A stretch of 64,000 nucleotides of DNA, taken from positions 1,590,001 to 1,654,000 of the forward strand of contig CP154827.1 in NCBI GenBank assembly GCA_039613835.1, read 5' to 3'. This DNA comes from Acetobacteraceae bacterium (GTDB taxonomy: Bacteria > Pseudomonadota > Alphaproteobacteria > Acetobacterales > Acetobacteraceae). Positions 20,643-30,912 of this stretch are shown here, piece by piece. The translations under genes were made by a program, and so were the position numbers. The notes below the pieces were generated by a model. That model saw only the letters and a program-made list of their open reading frames with translations. It ran no database searches and was not told the DNA's origin. Each line of letters opens with the position of its first letter. The first letter of the stretch is position 1.

Positions 20643-21350
20643 ATGCGCGAACAATGCAACCTTATTGTTTTACGTGAGCAGATCCGCCGGATCGAGCGCC
20701 ATTATGCCCCGGCGGCAAAGGCGCAATTCTGCGCGACAGGTCTACCCCGCCCTGATGCTCATCTGGGTGGTGGGCTGTTGCGCGGTGCCCTTTATGAGTT
20801 TTTTGATACAAGCGGCTATGTCGCCCAGTCGGCGCGTTTCATCGCCTCAATCCTGGGACGTCATCCAGGGCCTGTCCTATGGATTGGCACGCAGCTTTCC
20901 TCCCTTTATGCCATGGGTCTTTCCCAGCACGGGCTCAATCCGGAGCGTGTCATCTGCATTGAGGCTGAGGAAGCCGTCGTGCCCAGTATCTGTGAAGATG
21001 CCCTTCGTGAGCCGCATTTTGCCGCGACGGTGATTGAATCGCCGCGCCTTTTTCACCTGACCGCCTCGCGCCGGTTTCAGCTTGCTGTCGAGCAGGGTGG
21101 GGGCTGGGCATTTTACTCTATCACTGTGCCCTGCCAGATGCGACGAAGCAGCCCCCCACGACCAGCACAACAAGGTGGCTGATCACGCCTGAAGCGCCCT
21201 GCACTGAAAATACCCTCCTCACACCCCGCTGCTGGACCCGGCGACACCGCCACGGCGTCCCAAATGCCGTGGCGTCTCGACCTTCAGCGTCACCGCGGAG
21301 GCCGACCGCATCAATGGCCCCTTTCACCTTTCGAGCTCCCTGACCCGATT
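20643..21350 (+). pseudogene. imuA: ImuA, SOS mutasome accessory protein, frameshifted
   Basis: ATG 20643 sits 6 bases after TGGAGG. The product has the ImuA pattern 'DAHLGGGLLRGALYEFF', 'GPVLWIGTQLSSLYAMGLSQHGLNPERV' (split here for length: WIGTQ.., GLNPERV) and 'RRFQLAVEQGGGWA'. The frame breaks in the T4 run at 21111-21114; one frame over, 'CALPDATKQPP' and 'TTRWLITPEA' continue the expected sequence, followed by more shifts. ImuA is a RecA-like fold protein that helps ImuB and DnaE2 in damage-induced mutagenesis. The end is approximate and abuts imuB. Confidence 0.75.
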
Positions 21351-21354
21351 ATTC

Positions 21355-22630
21355 ATGACACGGCGCATCCTTCACGTGTGGTTTCCACACTGGCGCACTG
21401 ACCTCTGGCGGCGTCAACAAGAAGGGGGCAAACCCACAACACCATCGGGTATCGCGCTTTACACTTACGATCATCATCGCAATATCGTCATTGCGGTGGA
21501 TCAGCACGCGCAGCAGCGTGGCGTCACGCCCGGCATGACCATCGCCCTGGCAACACCGGCACAGGATGCCGCCGCGCTGGAAGATCTGGCACGTTGGTTC
21601 AGCTGGGTGCGCACCATGGTGCGCACCCGCCCCGCCGGACGAGATTTGGATTGACATCACTGGCAGCGCCCATCTGCATGGCGGGGAAGCATCTTTGCTT
21701 CAGACCGTCCCAAACCCGTATGGAAGTCAGCGGCCATCATGCCGTGCGCCTCGCTGGGCCTGCGGGACAAACCGCTGCAACCCCTGACGCCCACCCCCCT
21801 CCCTTATTATCCGGCGCAGTTTAAGGGAGCCGATCATGACGGCAGAGGCCATCGCCATGGAAGTCTTACTGGTGGAGATCTGTCCTCTTCTGCAGAAACG
21901 AGGCCAGGGGGTGCGGCGCCTTTCCCTCATTTGTGAGCGGGTGGACCGTGCCGCGCAATCCGTGTCAATTGTCACAGCCGAACCTGTCAATGATCCGGCT
22001 TATCTGCTGACCCTGCTCAAAAACTGTATCGCCCATATTGAACCAGGCTTCGGCATTGAGGCCATGCGCGTCCATGTCACTGAAGCGGCGCCTGTTTTAC
22101 AAATGCAGCATGGCCTGCTGGCCGCAACATCAGATCATCAGGCCGCGCGATACCAGCCGTTTCTGGACCATCTGCATAATAAGCCGGGGGTGCGGGCAGT
22201 CTTCCGGCTTGTGCCAGCCCCCCTCCGTCATTCCGGAGCGCGCGCAGGCATGGCAGGACTGCCTGAGTGTCACGTCACGCGCTGGCGAGGATTTTCCCGT
22301 TTTTGCGCCCCGCCCCACCCGGCTGCTGCACCCGGCAGAACCCATACGCCTCGTAACGGCCGATATGACCATCATCGACAGCGTCACCCAGCCACAGGAT
22401 GCGCCGCCGCGCAGCTTCCGTTGGCACGGGCCCATTCATCATATCCGTCCCGCTGAAGGCCCGGAACGCCTGCATGGGATGGTGGCACACAAACACGAAA
22501 TATGGCGCAACACGCGATTACTGGCATGTGGAGGATGAAACAGGGGCGCGGCTTCTGGCTTTGTCGCCGTGGTGACGGTGTGCATCACTGGGCAGGGGAC
22601 CAGAGCTGGTTTGTACATGGTCTTTTCTGA
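21355..22630 (+). pseudogene. imuB: ImuB, inactive Y-family polymerase homologue, decayed
   Basis: ATG 21355 opens with 'RRILHVWFPHWRTDLW', the usual ImuB start. The frame shifts near 21640, where 'EIWIDITGSAHLHGGE' (the Y-family palm) appears in another frame. About 60 codons beyond it are unrecognisable, after which 'EICPLLQKRGQGVRRLSL' and the C-terminal 'RPTRLLHPAEPIRLVT' and 'GVHHWAGDQSWFVHGLF' with TGA 22628-22630 are seen in further frames. The total is about 1.28 kb against roughly 1.5 kb for intact genes, so there is an internal deletion as well as frameshifts. ImuB bridges ImuA, the beta clamp and DnaE2. Confidence 0.75.
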
Positions 22631-22676
22631 GATTTTTATTTCCCAACATCTGATTGCCGGGATATTTCATTTGACA

Positions 22677-22955
22677 ATGGACAGCCTCACCTCCGCTTCG
22701 CCTGAAGATATCGGCTCAGCCCTGATGCATGCCCTGCGTTTCGATGCGCGCCGCCGCATCCACAACGCGGATGAGCTGATGGCCCGTCTCGTCGCCGTGC
22801 GCCTGGTTGCGCATCTGCAACGTTGCGGCTTCGTCATTTACACCAGAATACCGGCCCCACCGCATGGGCGCATCCCTGTGCAACCGGCACGAAACGCCGC
22901 CCCCGCCGCCCCGGAGGAAGTGGCACATGATGATGCGTTGGATGATTCCACGTGA
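22677..22955 (+). CDS. Small conserved-looking protein inside the imu cassette (92 aa), unknown
   Basis: ATG 22677 encodes a helical N-terminal half ('SPEDIGSALMHALRFDARRR', 'ADELMARLVAVRLVAHLQRC') and a Pro/Ala-rich tail. The frame is undamaged although imuB, 47 bases upstream, and dnaE2 downstream are wrecked. Its TGA overlaps the GTG start of dnaE2 (GTGA), indicating translational coupling in the ancestral operon. The Shine-Dalgarno is weak. I do not recognise a family. It may be a lineage-specific mutasome component or a survivor by chance. Confidence 0.5.
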   Translation: MDSLTSASPEDIGSALMHALRFDARRRIHNADELMARLVAVRLVAHLQRCGFVIYTRIPAPPHGRIPVQPARNAAPAAPEEVAHDDALDDST

Positions 22956-25900
22956 CGGAAAACTGTCTCCCGATGCCGCTTCAGGTTGCGACCCATTATT
23001 CCTTCCTGCGTGGCGCCAGTTATCCTTCCGAGCTTTTCACCACAGCCGCGGCAATGGGCTATAAAGCCATGGGGATCGCTGACCATCAGACGGTCGCCGG
23101 GCTGGTGCAGGCCCATTGCGCCGCCAGGGAGGCGGGGATCCGCCTGATCCCGGGCTGTTGCCTGCAACTGACGGATGGTACGATCCTGCTGGTCTACCCC
23201 AAGGACCGCACAGTATGGGCGCGACTGTGCTTCTGGTTGACACTCGGCTATAAACGCGGCACGCGTGAGACATTTGCACTCGATTGGCATGACCTCGCCC
23301 ATCCCGCCGCCCCGCCGCCCCGCCGACACATCATGCGCCACCTACCGCAGCACATCCTGTCGCGGCAGGCGCAACGGGGACACACGGGCAAAATGACAAC
23401 CCTGCCGATGCAGCACAATACCAGACGGATACAGACCAGGCTTATCCAAATGACAGTGGAGAGTTCTGCTTTATCCTGGTTCCGACGCCGCGGCCCTATC
23501 GCGCGCCACGCGACAGGGGGAGAAGACGCCGCCATCTGCGTTTCACAACTGCATCAGATGAAGGCCGCCTTAGGGTAGGAAGGCACGCCACATCATTTAT
23601 TTCTGGCGTTGACGCGGCATTTCCATGGGGGTGACGGGCACAGACCGACCATGCTGGCTGATATGGCGCGGCGCACCCATATCCCGCTGATCGCCGCTGA
23701 TGACGTTATGTACCAGGATGCGCCAGCTTTATGCGCATGATCCGGATGCACTGCAACGCACACAGCATATCGCCTCTTTATGCCGCTTTTCACTTGATGA
23801 CCTCAAATATCAATACCCGCAGGAAAGCGACATGCCGGGGGAAACGCCGCAACAGGCGCTGGAGCGTCTGGTTATGGCCGCCACACCGCAATGCTATCCT
23901 TATGGCGCGCCTGAAAAAGTCCGCCAGCAGATCGCGCATGAGCTGGCCTTGATCGCGAAGCTGGATTACCCACCGTATTTTCTGACCGTCAACACAATCG
24001 TGCAATTTGCCCGCTCTCGCGGGATTGTCTGTCAGGGGCGGGGCTCAGCCGCGAATTCCGCCATATGTTATGTGCTCGGCATCACCTCAATCGACCCGGT
24101 CCAGAGCGGCCTTCTGTTTGAGCGCTTCGTATCGGCTGAAAGGCGGGAGCCCCCGATATTGATGTCGATTTTGAAAGTGACCGCCGGGAAGAAGTGATTC
24201 AGTGGATCTATCACCGTTACGGGCGGGGCCATGCCGCCTTGTGCGCCACGGTCCACCGCTACCGGGCCAAAGGCGCGTTGCGCGATGTCGGCAAGGCGAT
24301 GGGGCTTTCGGCGGATCTTCTGTCGCTTTTATCGACGCATCTGGTCTCCGCCCTGGGTGACGATGCGCTCTTCTGGTCCCGCAGCGCCGAAATGGGGCTG
24401 GACCTCAGCGACCGGCGGATGGCGCTGACCGTCCATCTCGCCCGCCAGATCCTGGGGGTTTCCTCCGGCAATTAGGGACGCATCCCGGTGGGTTTGTCTT
24501 GACGCGTGACCGGCTCGATGGTCTGGTCCCGATCCAGCCTGCCGCGATGAATGACCGCCAGATTATCGTGTGGGACAAGGATGATATCGACCAGCTTCGT
24601 TTCATGAAAGTGGATATTCTGGGCCTCGGCATGTTGGGTTGCATCCGGCGCTGTTTCGAGATGCTGGCGGCGCATCGTTATCTGCAACTTGACATGGCCA
24701 GTATCCCGGCTGAAGACAAACCCACTTACGCCATGATCCGCAAAGCGGACACGCTGGGCACCTTCCAGGTTGAAAGCCGTGCCCAGATGGCGATGCTGCC
24801 CCGCCTGAAACCCACCACGTTTTACGACCTCGTCGTGCAGGTCGCCATCGTTCGGCCGAGGCCGAACGATGGCGATATGGTGCATCCTTATCTGCGTCGC
24901 CGTGAAGGGCTGGAGGCAGCCACATGCGCCTCACCCACCCTGGAAAACATATTGGGCAAAACGTTGAGTGTCCCGCTTTTTCAGGAACAGGCCATGCAGA
25001 TCGCCATTCAATGTGCCGGTTTCACACCGGATGAGGCGGACGCTTTGCGCCGCGCCATGGCGACATTCAAATTTACGGGCGGAGTTTCCCATTTCCGGGA
25101 TAAGCTGGTGCGTGGCATGATTGCGCGCGGCTATGGCCCCTCTTTTGCGGAACGCGTTTTTCCCAGCTTGAAGGTTTCGGCTCGTACGGTTTTCCGGAAA
25201 GTCACGCCGCGTCATTTGCGCGCATTGCGTATGTTTCCTGCTATCTGAAATATCATCATCCTGATATGTTCTGCGCGGCGCTGCTCAACAGCCAGCCCAT
25301 CGGGTTTTACGCTCCGGCACAGATTGTGCGCGACGCGCGGGAACATGGTGTGGAGATCAGACCCGTCGACATCAACCACTCCCAATGGGATTGCATGCTG
25401 GGAGGGGCGGCCCGGCGGCCGACGCCACGCTGTCCGGCTGGAGATGCGTCTGGTCAAGGCACTGGCGCATGACGACGCAGCACGCCTGATTGCACGGCGC
25501 GTCCCGCTTTATGAAAATATCGCCGATGTCTGGCATCGGGCCGATGTGCCTCTGGCCGCGCTGGAGCATCTGGCCCAGGCTGACGCTTTTCGCAGCGTCA
25601 TCCCGCACACGCAATCGCCCTGAAATCGCCTGTATTGAACCGCCCGTCACGCTGCCCCCATCCCGCCGCAGCGCGATGTGCACGCGGATTACCATACGAC
25701 ATCCTCAGCCTGAAGGCCCACCCCTTTACCTTTATCCGCCCGGCCCTAACAAAACGCCGCATCCTGCTCTGCGGTGCCCTTGCCGAAAAGCGGGATGGCC
25801 AGCGTGTCTCGATCGCCGGGCTGGTGCTGATGCGCCAGCGCCCCAGCACGGCAAAGGGGGTGATGTTCATCACCATTGAGGATGAAACCGGTTTTGCCAA

Positions 25901-26114
25901 CCTGATCCTCTGGAAAAACCGTATTGAGGCCCAGCGTGCCATTGTCATCGCTGCGGGCGCGCTGATCTGCCATGGGATTTTACAACGTGAAGGCGAGGTG
26001 ACGCATATTGTCGTTGAACGTCTGGAAGATGCCGGCCCCCTGCTGCGTCCCGAACTGGAAGAGGGCGAGATACAGACGACCTCGCTCAAATCCCGCGTGC
26101 GCAATTTTCAGTGA
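22952..26114 (+). pseudogene. dnaE2: Error-prone DNA polymerase III alpha subunit DnaE2 (ImuC), heavily decayed
   Basis: GTG 22952 starts the PHP domain ('LQVATHYSFLRGASYPSELF', 'GIADHQTVAGLVQAHCAARE'). Later pieces in different frames are unmistakable: '[18 protein letters not shown]', the polymerase 'PDIDVDFE' segment broken near 24155, '[20 protein letters not shown]', '[19 protein letters not shown]', '[18 protein letters not shown]', a thumb/fingers region shifted near 25170, and the C-terminal OB-fold ('RQRPSTAKGVMFITIEDETG') ending at TGA 26112-26114. At least six frame changes and missing sequence between about 23580 and 23700 rule out a single sequencing error. DnaE2 is the translesion polymerase of the ImuABC mutasome. 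Confidence 0.88.
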
Positions 26115-26204
26115 CGCCTTTTTAGGGGAATGCTTTGCCGGAGCCGCTTCAAGGGCGGGCACAGCCATATGGCAGCATCTCAAGCGTCCAGGACATCTCC
26201 CGAC

Positions 26205-26456
26205 TTACGCTTTCTCACCATCTCCCTTGATCCAGACCTCGATTTTCCCGGACACTTTGATGGTCATCGGGCGGCCGCGGCGGTCCAGCGTGCGGCCGAC
26301 AGCGAGGCGGACCCAACCTTCGCTGATGCAATATTCCTCCACATTGGTCCGCTCCTCACCGTTGAGGCAGACGCCAATGCCTTTACCGAGGATGGCTTCA
26401 TCATAAAACTTGCTATCCGGGCTTGAACAAAGCCGGTCAGGCAGGGCATCACTCAT
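26205..26456 (-). CDS. DUF3297 family protein
   Basis: The 83-residue product matches the small DUF3297 family along its length. It shows 'LPDRLCSSPDSKFYDEAIL' at the start and 'NVEEYCISEGWVRLAVG' in the middle, then a Gly-rich 'DRRGRPMTIKVSGKIEVW' strand end. The family is cytosolic and its function is undefined. It lies 71 bases downstream of the plsC-like gene on the same strand. Length and sequence look intact. Confidence 0.85.
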   Translation of the reverse strand: MSDALPDRLCSSPDSKFYDEAILGKGIGVCLNGEERTNVEEYCISEGWVRLAVGRTLDRRGRPMTIKVSGKIEVWIKGDGEKA

Positions 26457-26527
26457 TCTTAACTCCTTTTCTGCCGGGCGATGCCGGCGATCGGCGCGCG
26501 GTTCGGTAGACTTAACGGTGTCTCCCG

Positions 26528-27286
26528 TCAGATGCGCTCCGCCTTTTCTTCCATCAGGGGATGCCAGCCCGTCAAGCCATCGACATTCTGACGCAACTGC
26601 GCTGCGCCTTCCGCGACGACTTTAAAGGCGGCCTGTGCCAAAGCCTTGCGGGTTTTAAAATCCTCCGGCGCGAGCGGCTTGTGCATCAGGATTGAGACGC
26701 GCTTGCCCCGGTGTTTGACGAATTGCCAGATATGCGGCCCCAATTCCATATCCCCGTACCAGGCAAAAACACCGCGCCGACGACGATGAACGGACAAACC
26801 ATCCAGCGTGTCGTAGGCGATGGAAACGGGCTGGACGAGGGGCGCCATCCCTTTCGGGAAAAGAATAAGATTATCGCCGCCGATCATCCGCGCCACCATA
26901 TTGTCACGCTCCTGCGCGGTGGAACGTCGATGACGGCTGACGTAAATTGACCGCCCGATTTTGGAAACCAGCCCCATAATCGGCCATGATCGGATATCAC
27001 GCTTGGCGACGAAAACAGAGTAAAACCGCACCCCAAGCACGGGAATATCAAGCCAGGAACAATGATTGGCAACGTAGGTGACGGGCCGCTCACCACGTAC
27101 GCGCCCACGCCGCCCGCCCAATGTCCTGGCTGCCTGGCCGATCTGATTGATCTTGATGGAAAGGATGAGGCACATGCGGCGCCATATGATGCGTGTCCAC
27201 CGGATTTTTGACGTCCCCGGCACCAGATTGTCACGAGGGCGAGGCGTAACGCCCCAGGACGCGATCAAGCCAGTCCAGCGTGTCAT
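26528..27286 (-). CDS. plsC: 1-acyl-sn-glycerol-3-phosphate acyltransferase-like protein lacking motif III
   Basis: PlsC-type enzymes add the second acyl chain to lysophosphatidate at the inner membrane. The catalytic HX4D motif is present in '[13 protein letters not shown]', motif II in '[19 protein letters not shown]', and the late '[15 protein letters not shown]' (motif IV). However 'NLILFP' runs directly into 'KGMAPLVQP'. The expected 'FPEGT' motif III and about 20-25 residues after it are gone, without loss of frame. That motif binds the glycerol phosphate, so the product may be inactive. I keep it as a CDS because the frame is open, but it may be a pseudogene. Confidence 0.75.
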   Translation of the reverse strand: MTRWTGLIASWGVTPRPRDNLVPGTSKIRWTRIIWRRMCLILSIKINQIGQAARTLGGRRGRVRGERPVTYVANHCSWLDIPVLGVRFYSVFVAKRDIRSWPIMGLVSKIGRSIYVSRHRRSTAQERDNMVARMIGGDNLILFPKGMAPLVQPVSIAYDTLDGLSVHRRRRGVFAWYGDMELGPHIWQFVKHRGKRVSILMHKPLAPEDFKTRKALAQAAFKVVAEGAAQLRQNVDGLTGWHPLMEEKAERI

Positions 27287-27374
27287 CTATCGCGACATGA
27301 TCTTCGAGCGGCGGCAGAGCGCACAACTCATCTGTTGACAAGATGATAAAGCCGAGTATGTACCAGGCCTTCGT

Positions 27375-27450
27375 GGGGCTGTAGCTCAGTTGGTAGAGCG
27401 CCTCGTTCGCAATGAGGAGGTCGGGGGTTCGATTCCCCTCAGCTCCACCA
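27375..27450 (+). tRNA. tRNA-Ala (anticodon CGC), CCA encoded
   Basis: The acceptor stem is GGGGCTG with CAGCTCC, followed by ACCA. The D arm has AGCTCAGTTGGTAGAGC. The anticodon arm is CCTCG-TTCGCAA-TGAGG, so the anticodon is CGC, reading GCG codons. The T arm contains GGTTCGATTCC. Confidence 0.95.
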
Positions 27451-27886
27451 CGATATCCTCTGAGAACCCGTAAATCAAACGCCGAGAGCGCAGCTGTCGT
27501 GAAGATAAGCGCCCCGACATTCAGGCTTAAAATCACTACCAAAATATTAAAGTTAAATTTTCTTTAAAAGAATGTTGGCATTTACGTCAACTTACACCAA
27601 AAATTCTCTGTCTCTCAGACTCCAACTGTCGGCGTATTTTACTTTTCGAAAACTTGCTTCACCTTGATAACATCCCACATTTTCACCGAGTTCGACGTTA
27701 CTCGTCGCGTAGCGCTCCAGCGACGACGGCGTTTACCATGTCCGGCGTCTAAAGGGTGCTTCAGGACTATTGTGCCGAGACGTTTAACCGCCGCGCGTAC
27801 CTTGGATATTAGCTTTTTTAAAATTTTTTTACTGAACTATTTGACGATCCAATAAAACCTTTATCTTTTCAGTGGTGATGGGCTGA
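27451..27886. other. AT-rich intergenic stretch before the ACP gene
   Basis: No supportable reading frame was found. The last 80 bases (about 27800-27886) are strongly AT-rich and likely contain the promoter of the ACP-pentapeptide cluster. No Shine-Dalgarno beyond GTGATGG-like purines was evident before ATG 27887. Confidence 0.45.
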
Positions 27887-28177
27887 ATGTCTAATCTCTT
27901 ATTGATCGTTATCGATCAGTTGACGAAACACTTCAAAAATGAAGCAAATCTGATCACGGCGGATACGCGCCTTGTTGAGGATTTGCAGGCTGACAGCTTC
28001 GATTTCGTCGAGGTGGTTTTCGAGCTTGAAACACGGCTGGGTATCGTCATCCCTGACGATTTCTACACCAGCAAGCTCAAGACCGTCGACGATATCGTGA
28101 TCGCTCTTGAGGAAGTTATCGCTCAGAAGCAGGCCGTTCTCAATGATTCGACTGCGGTCGAAAGGGCCGCCACGTGA
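27887..28177 (+). CDS. Acyl carrier protein, specialised
   Basis: The 96-residue protein has the four-helix ACP layout. Its phosphopantetheine-attachment Ser is at about position 37 in 'VEDLQADSFDFVEVVFELE', where the usual DSL is DSF. It is unlikely to be the housekeeping AcpP, which is shorter and normally sits beside fabG/fabF. The TGA overlaps the GTG start of a ketosynthase-like frame (GTGA), so a dedicated ACP/ketosynthase pair once existed here. The acyl group and acceptor are unknown. The gene itself is intact. Confidence 0.85.
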   Translation: MSNLLLIVIDQLTKHFKNEANLITADTRLVEDLQADSFDFVEVVFELETRLGIVIPDDFYTSKLKTVDDIVIALEEVIAQKQAVLNDSTAVERAAT

Positions 28178-28973
28178 CGAAACGACATCGGGAGATTCAC
28201 CGCGTTGCCGTGACGGGCGTCGGCATGTTGTCGCAGCTTGGTCATAATGTCGGTAGCTGGACGTCACTGTTTGAAGGGCGCGCTCATCTAACAAAGGTTG
28301 AGGCCGAGATGGGCGCCGCTTTCAAACAGCTTCTGACCGAGGATGCGCCTCTTAGCGGACGGGATTTTCCGGCAGCTCCTTCAATCACGCCACGCTCCAT
28401 GCCTGCCGGTTTGACCAGGCGCGCCTCAACGGTGTCCACGCCATGGGCGCACAGTTCGCGCATTCTTCATTTAACGATGCGCAACTTTACGGCTCCATTC
28501 TGAAAATGGCGGATTTCAGTAATACTGATCTGACCCAGGCAAATTTCTGCGGGGCCTCCCTCGTCGAGGCTGATCTCCGGGGCGCGTCTCTCTCGAATAC
28601 GCGTTTCGACGGTGCCGCTTTATCCGACGCGAAGTTTGAAAATGTTGATTTCGCGGCGGGATCTTTCGCGGGCTGTGCCCTGCGGGAAGCAAAGGTTGGG
28701 CATTTTCTATGGGGGAATCAAGATGTTTTCCATCCCCCCGTGACCTTTAGCGGCTCAGTCTTTCCAGTTCGGCTCTTCGAGGATTTTCTGATGATGGCGG
28801 GCACGATGTTCCCGCGTGATCAGATCGAAGGGGGCGACAGCGACGACGCAACACCGGCGGAGCTGACTTATTTACGAGAATATCGCGACCTATTGACGTT
28901 TTTCATGGATGCGCAGGTCAATGGCCGTTCCACCCATGGTCCGGATGATCCCAGCCTGACTGGGGTGCATTAA
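28174..28973 (+). pseudogene. Ketosynthase N-terminal stub fused to pentapeptide-repeat protein (copy 1), frameshifted
   Basis: The first 40 codons ('RVAVTGVGMLSQLGHNVGSW', 'SLFEGRAHL') are the conserved start of a FabF-type beta-ketoacyl synthase, but the catalytic domain is absent. From about residue 45 the sequence turns into the front of a pentapeptide-repeat protein ('LLTEDAPLSGRDF'). It shifts one frame near 28365 and continues as 'GSSFNHATLHACRFDQARLN' and about a dozen A(D/N)LXX repeats up to about 28680. The tail ('HFLWGNQDVFHPPVTFSG') resembles that of copy 3. The fusion looks like a deletion that joined a ketosynthase gene to a neighbouring pentapeptide gene; the frameshift came in addition. 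Confidence 0.7.
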
Positions 28974-29099
28974 CTGTCGTTACGCGACAACAACACATCG
29001 CTTCTATACGAATACTTGCAATTTCAGCGTCGGGCTGGCCCACGCCATCTTTTTTTATAAGTAAATTTCAAATTCGATATGCTTTAGGAGCGAGCAAAA

Positions 29100-29877
29100 A
29101 TGAAGTATGAATGGATCGGCGGCTTCAAATGCGGCGTCGTCGATAGTAGCACCTCGGCAGTTAACAATCAGTCTTTGGACGAGGGCAAGGGCGCCGTTTT
29201 CAAATCAGGCGGTAAAGGCGATAGTAATACGCTTAATGGCCGTCGACTTTATCTGCAGGGTGGCCACGTCTCCAATTCCTATGTCAATTACGGATATGTC
29301 AAGACAAGCGGCGGTACGCTTAATGGTATTCAGATGTTTGGCGGAAAAGCGGTTATTAATGCCGGGACAACGCTGCAAGGGGATATCACCGTCAACGGGT
29401 CGGCCAAAGCCGCTGTCGGTGAAAATGGCTATGTTTACACATCGGGTAATATAAGGATTTACGCGAAGTCGGGAAGGGTCTTCATCAATCAGATTGGCGC
29501 CGCAACGATATATCTTTATGCCGCAGCCGCCGTTTACGTGACAAAAGCGCAGCGCTTAAATCCCTTACGGTCACGTCAAATTCCAGCAACTACTCTTTCG
29601 ACATCACCGATCTTGATCCGACGACAATCGTTGGCGTGACGCGCTCAAGCGGTAAACTCGTGATTCACACGACGAATGGTAACGTCACGATCAATGGCAA
29701 CCTTCAGGGATATCAATTCAAACCTGACGGGAAGGGTGGAACAATATCGAGGATGGCTGCTCACACTGGACAAATGGCAAGGGCATTATCCCCCTGGCCC
29801 GGGCACCAAAATCCTGCGGTAAAAAAGAGCTCGAACTCGCCATCGCCTTCCCAGACCGCGAAGAAGTCGCTTTCTGA
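29100..29877 (+). pseudogene. Beta-helix repeat protein (adhesin-like, relative of the Hint-domain protein), without Hint domain
   Basis: ATG 29100 follows AGGAGCGAGC at about 29087-29096. The product is Gly/Asn/Thr-rich with short repeated strand-turn units ('KTSGGTLNGIQMFGGKAVIN', 'GTTLQGDITVNGSAKAAVG'), as in parallel beta-helices of surface proteins. The frame shifts in the A4 run at 29543-29546. 'NSSNYSFDITDLDPTTIVGV' and 'LVIHTTNGNVTINGNLQGY' follow and align with the region just before the Hint domain of the gene at 32157. A second shift near 29740 leads to a TGA at 29875-29877, just ahead of a strong terminator. No Hint domain follows, so this copy ends where the other continues. The export route is unknown, and no signal peptide is seen. 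Confidence 0.6.
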
Positions 29878-29885
29878 AACAATCA

Positions 29886-29920
29886 AAAACAGACCGCGCG
29901 TCAAAAACGCGGTCTGTTTT
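29886..29920 (+). terminator. Rho-independent terminator after the first beta-helix gene
   Basis: AAAACAGACCGCG at 29886-29898 and CGCGGTCTGTTTT at 29908-29920 form a perfect 13-base stem with a 9-base loop. The right arm ends in TTTT, so it can act on the + strand, and the A-rich left arm gives the same on the - strand. Confidence 0.85.
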
Positions 29921-30130
29921 ACCGAGCCCATTATTCTTGGAATGAATGGTCAATTTCCATAGAGAGCGCGTTGATTGGACGATATCGCTCGATTTGTGAA
30001 GCACGATGCCTGTCTCAGGATGAGATTAAGCCTTGTCATGATCAGAATGGGGTGATTTTATAGCGCGCCCCTTCATCATGATGCAGGTCGATTACTCTTC
30101 TGAGATCGCGTCATCCGCGGAAGAACCGCC

Positions 30131-30912
30131 ATGTGCTTCGATATACTTCACAAATTTTCAGGGAAGCCCGTCGCCTCTGTCGCACGTCCGCTGGAGGACG
30201 TCACGGAGGATTTGGGCAGGTGTCGCGGTGCGGCTGTTCAACAATGCGCCCAACTTGGCCAAAATCTCATCGATGCAGATCTTAGGGGCGTCTCCTGCCG
30301 CCATGCAGATTTAAGGGGACAATGCTTCATCGGCTGTATTCTGGATGACGCGGATTTCAGCGGCGCCTCTTTGCAAGACGCCGACTTCTCGGGCGCCTCC
30401 CTCATGCGCGCGCGGTTTGACGATGCGTCACTCTCCGGCGCGCGTTTTCTCAACACCAATCTCACCCGAGCAACGTTCATACGCGCCGATCTTCTGACGA
30501 CATCGCTGGTCGGCGTCACGCTGAGCGACGCCGATTTCTGCGATGCACATCTGACGGCAGCGCGCTTCGACGGCGCAGACTGCACGCGCGCCAATTTTCA
30601 TCAGGCGGATCTGAGTCATAGCTCCTGGGGGGGCCGACGCGGTGCATCAATGCGCGCTTTCAGGAAGCCACCTGGGACAGAATGAAGTTTGAGGGTCATC
30701 CCGTCCAACTTGATGGCTTTGGCTGTAACGTCGTCTTGTTGGGCGATAACGTGCTTGTTGACGGGCAAGTCATGTCCGTCAAGGACACGCTCAATATCTC
30801 GACGCAAGAGGCCCTCTCCGCGGGAAGCCTCTTCTGGCTTCGCTTCCTCACGCGTTTCAGGCAGATCTATCCATTACTTCCCGCTGACCTTATTGACACG
30901 CCAAGTGTTTGA
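30131..30912 (+). pseudogene. Pentapeptide-repeat protein (copy 2), one frameshift in a G7 run
   Basis: ATG 30131 starts 'MCFDILHKFSGKPVASVARP', followed by some 22 pentapeptide units ('LIDADLRGVSCRHADLRGQ', 'DDADFSGASLQDADFSGASL') over about residues 48-160. These should form a right-handed quadrilateral beta-helix of about five coils. The frame ends early after the G7 run at 30627-30633. One frame over, 'NARFQEATWDRMKFEGHPVQ' and a roughly 75-residue tail ('FLTRFRQIYPLLPADLID') run to TGA at 30910-30912. A single base restores a 260-residue protein. No signal peptide is visible, so it is probably cytosolic. Function is unknown. Confidence 0.75.

Noticed and set aside
27231..27542. A 103-codon minus-strand frame
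   Set aside because: It covers tRNA-Ala(CGC) antisense; translated tRNA sequence commonly gives such spurious frames.
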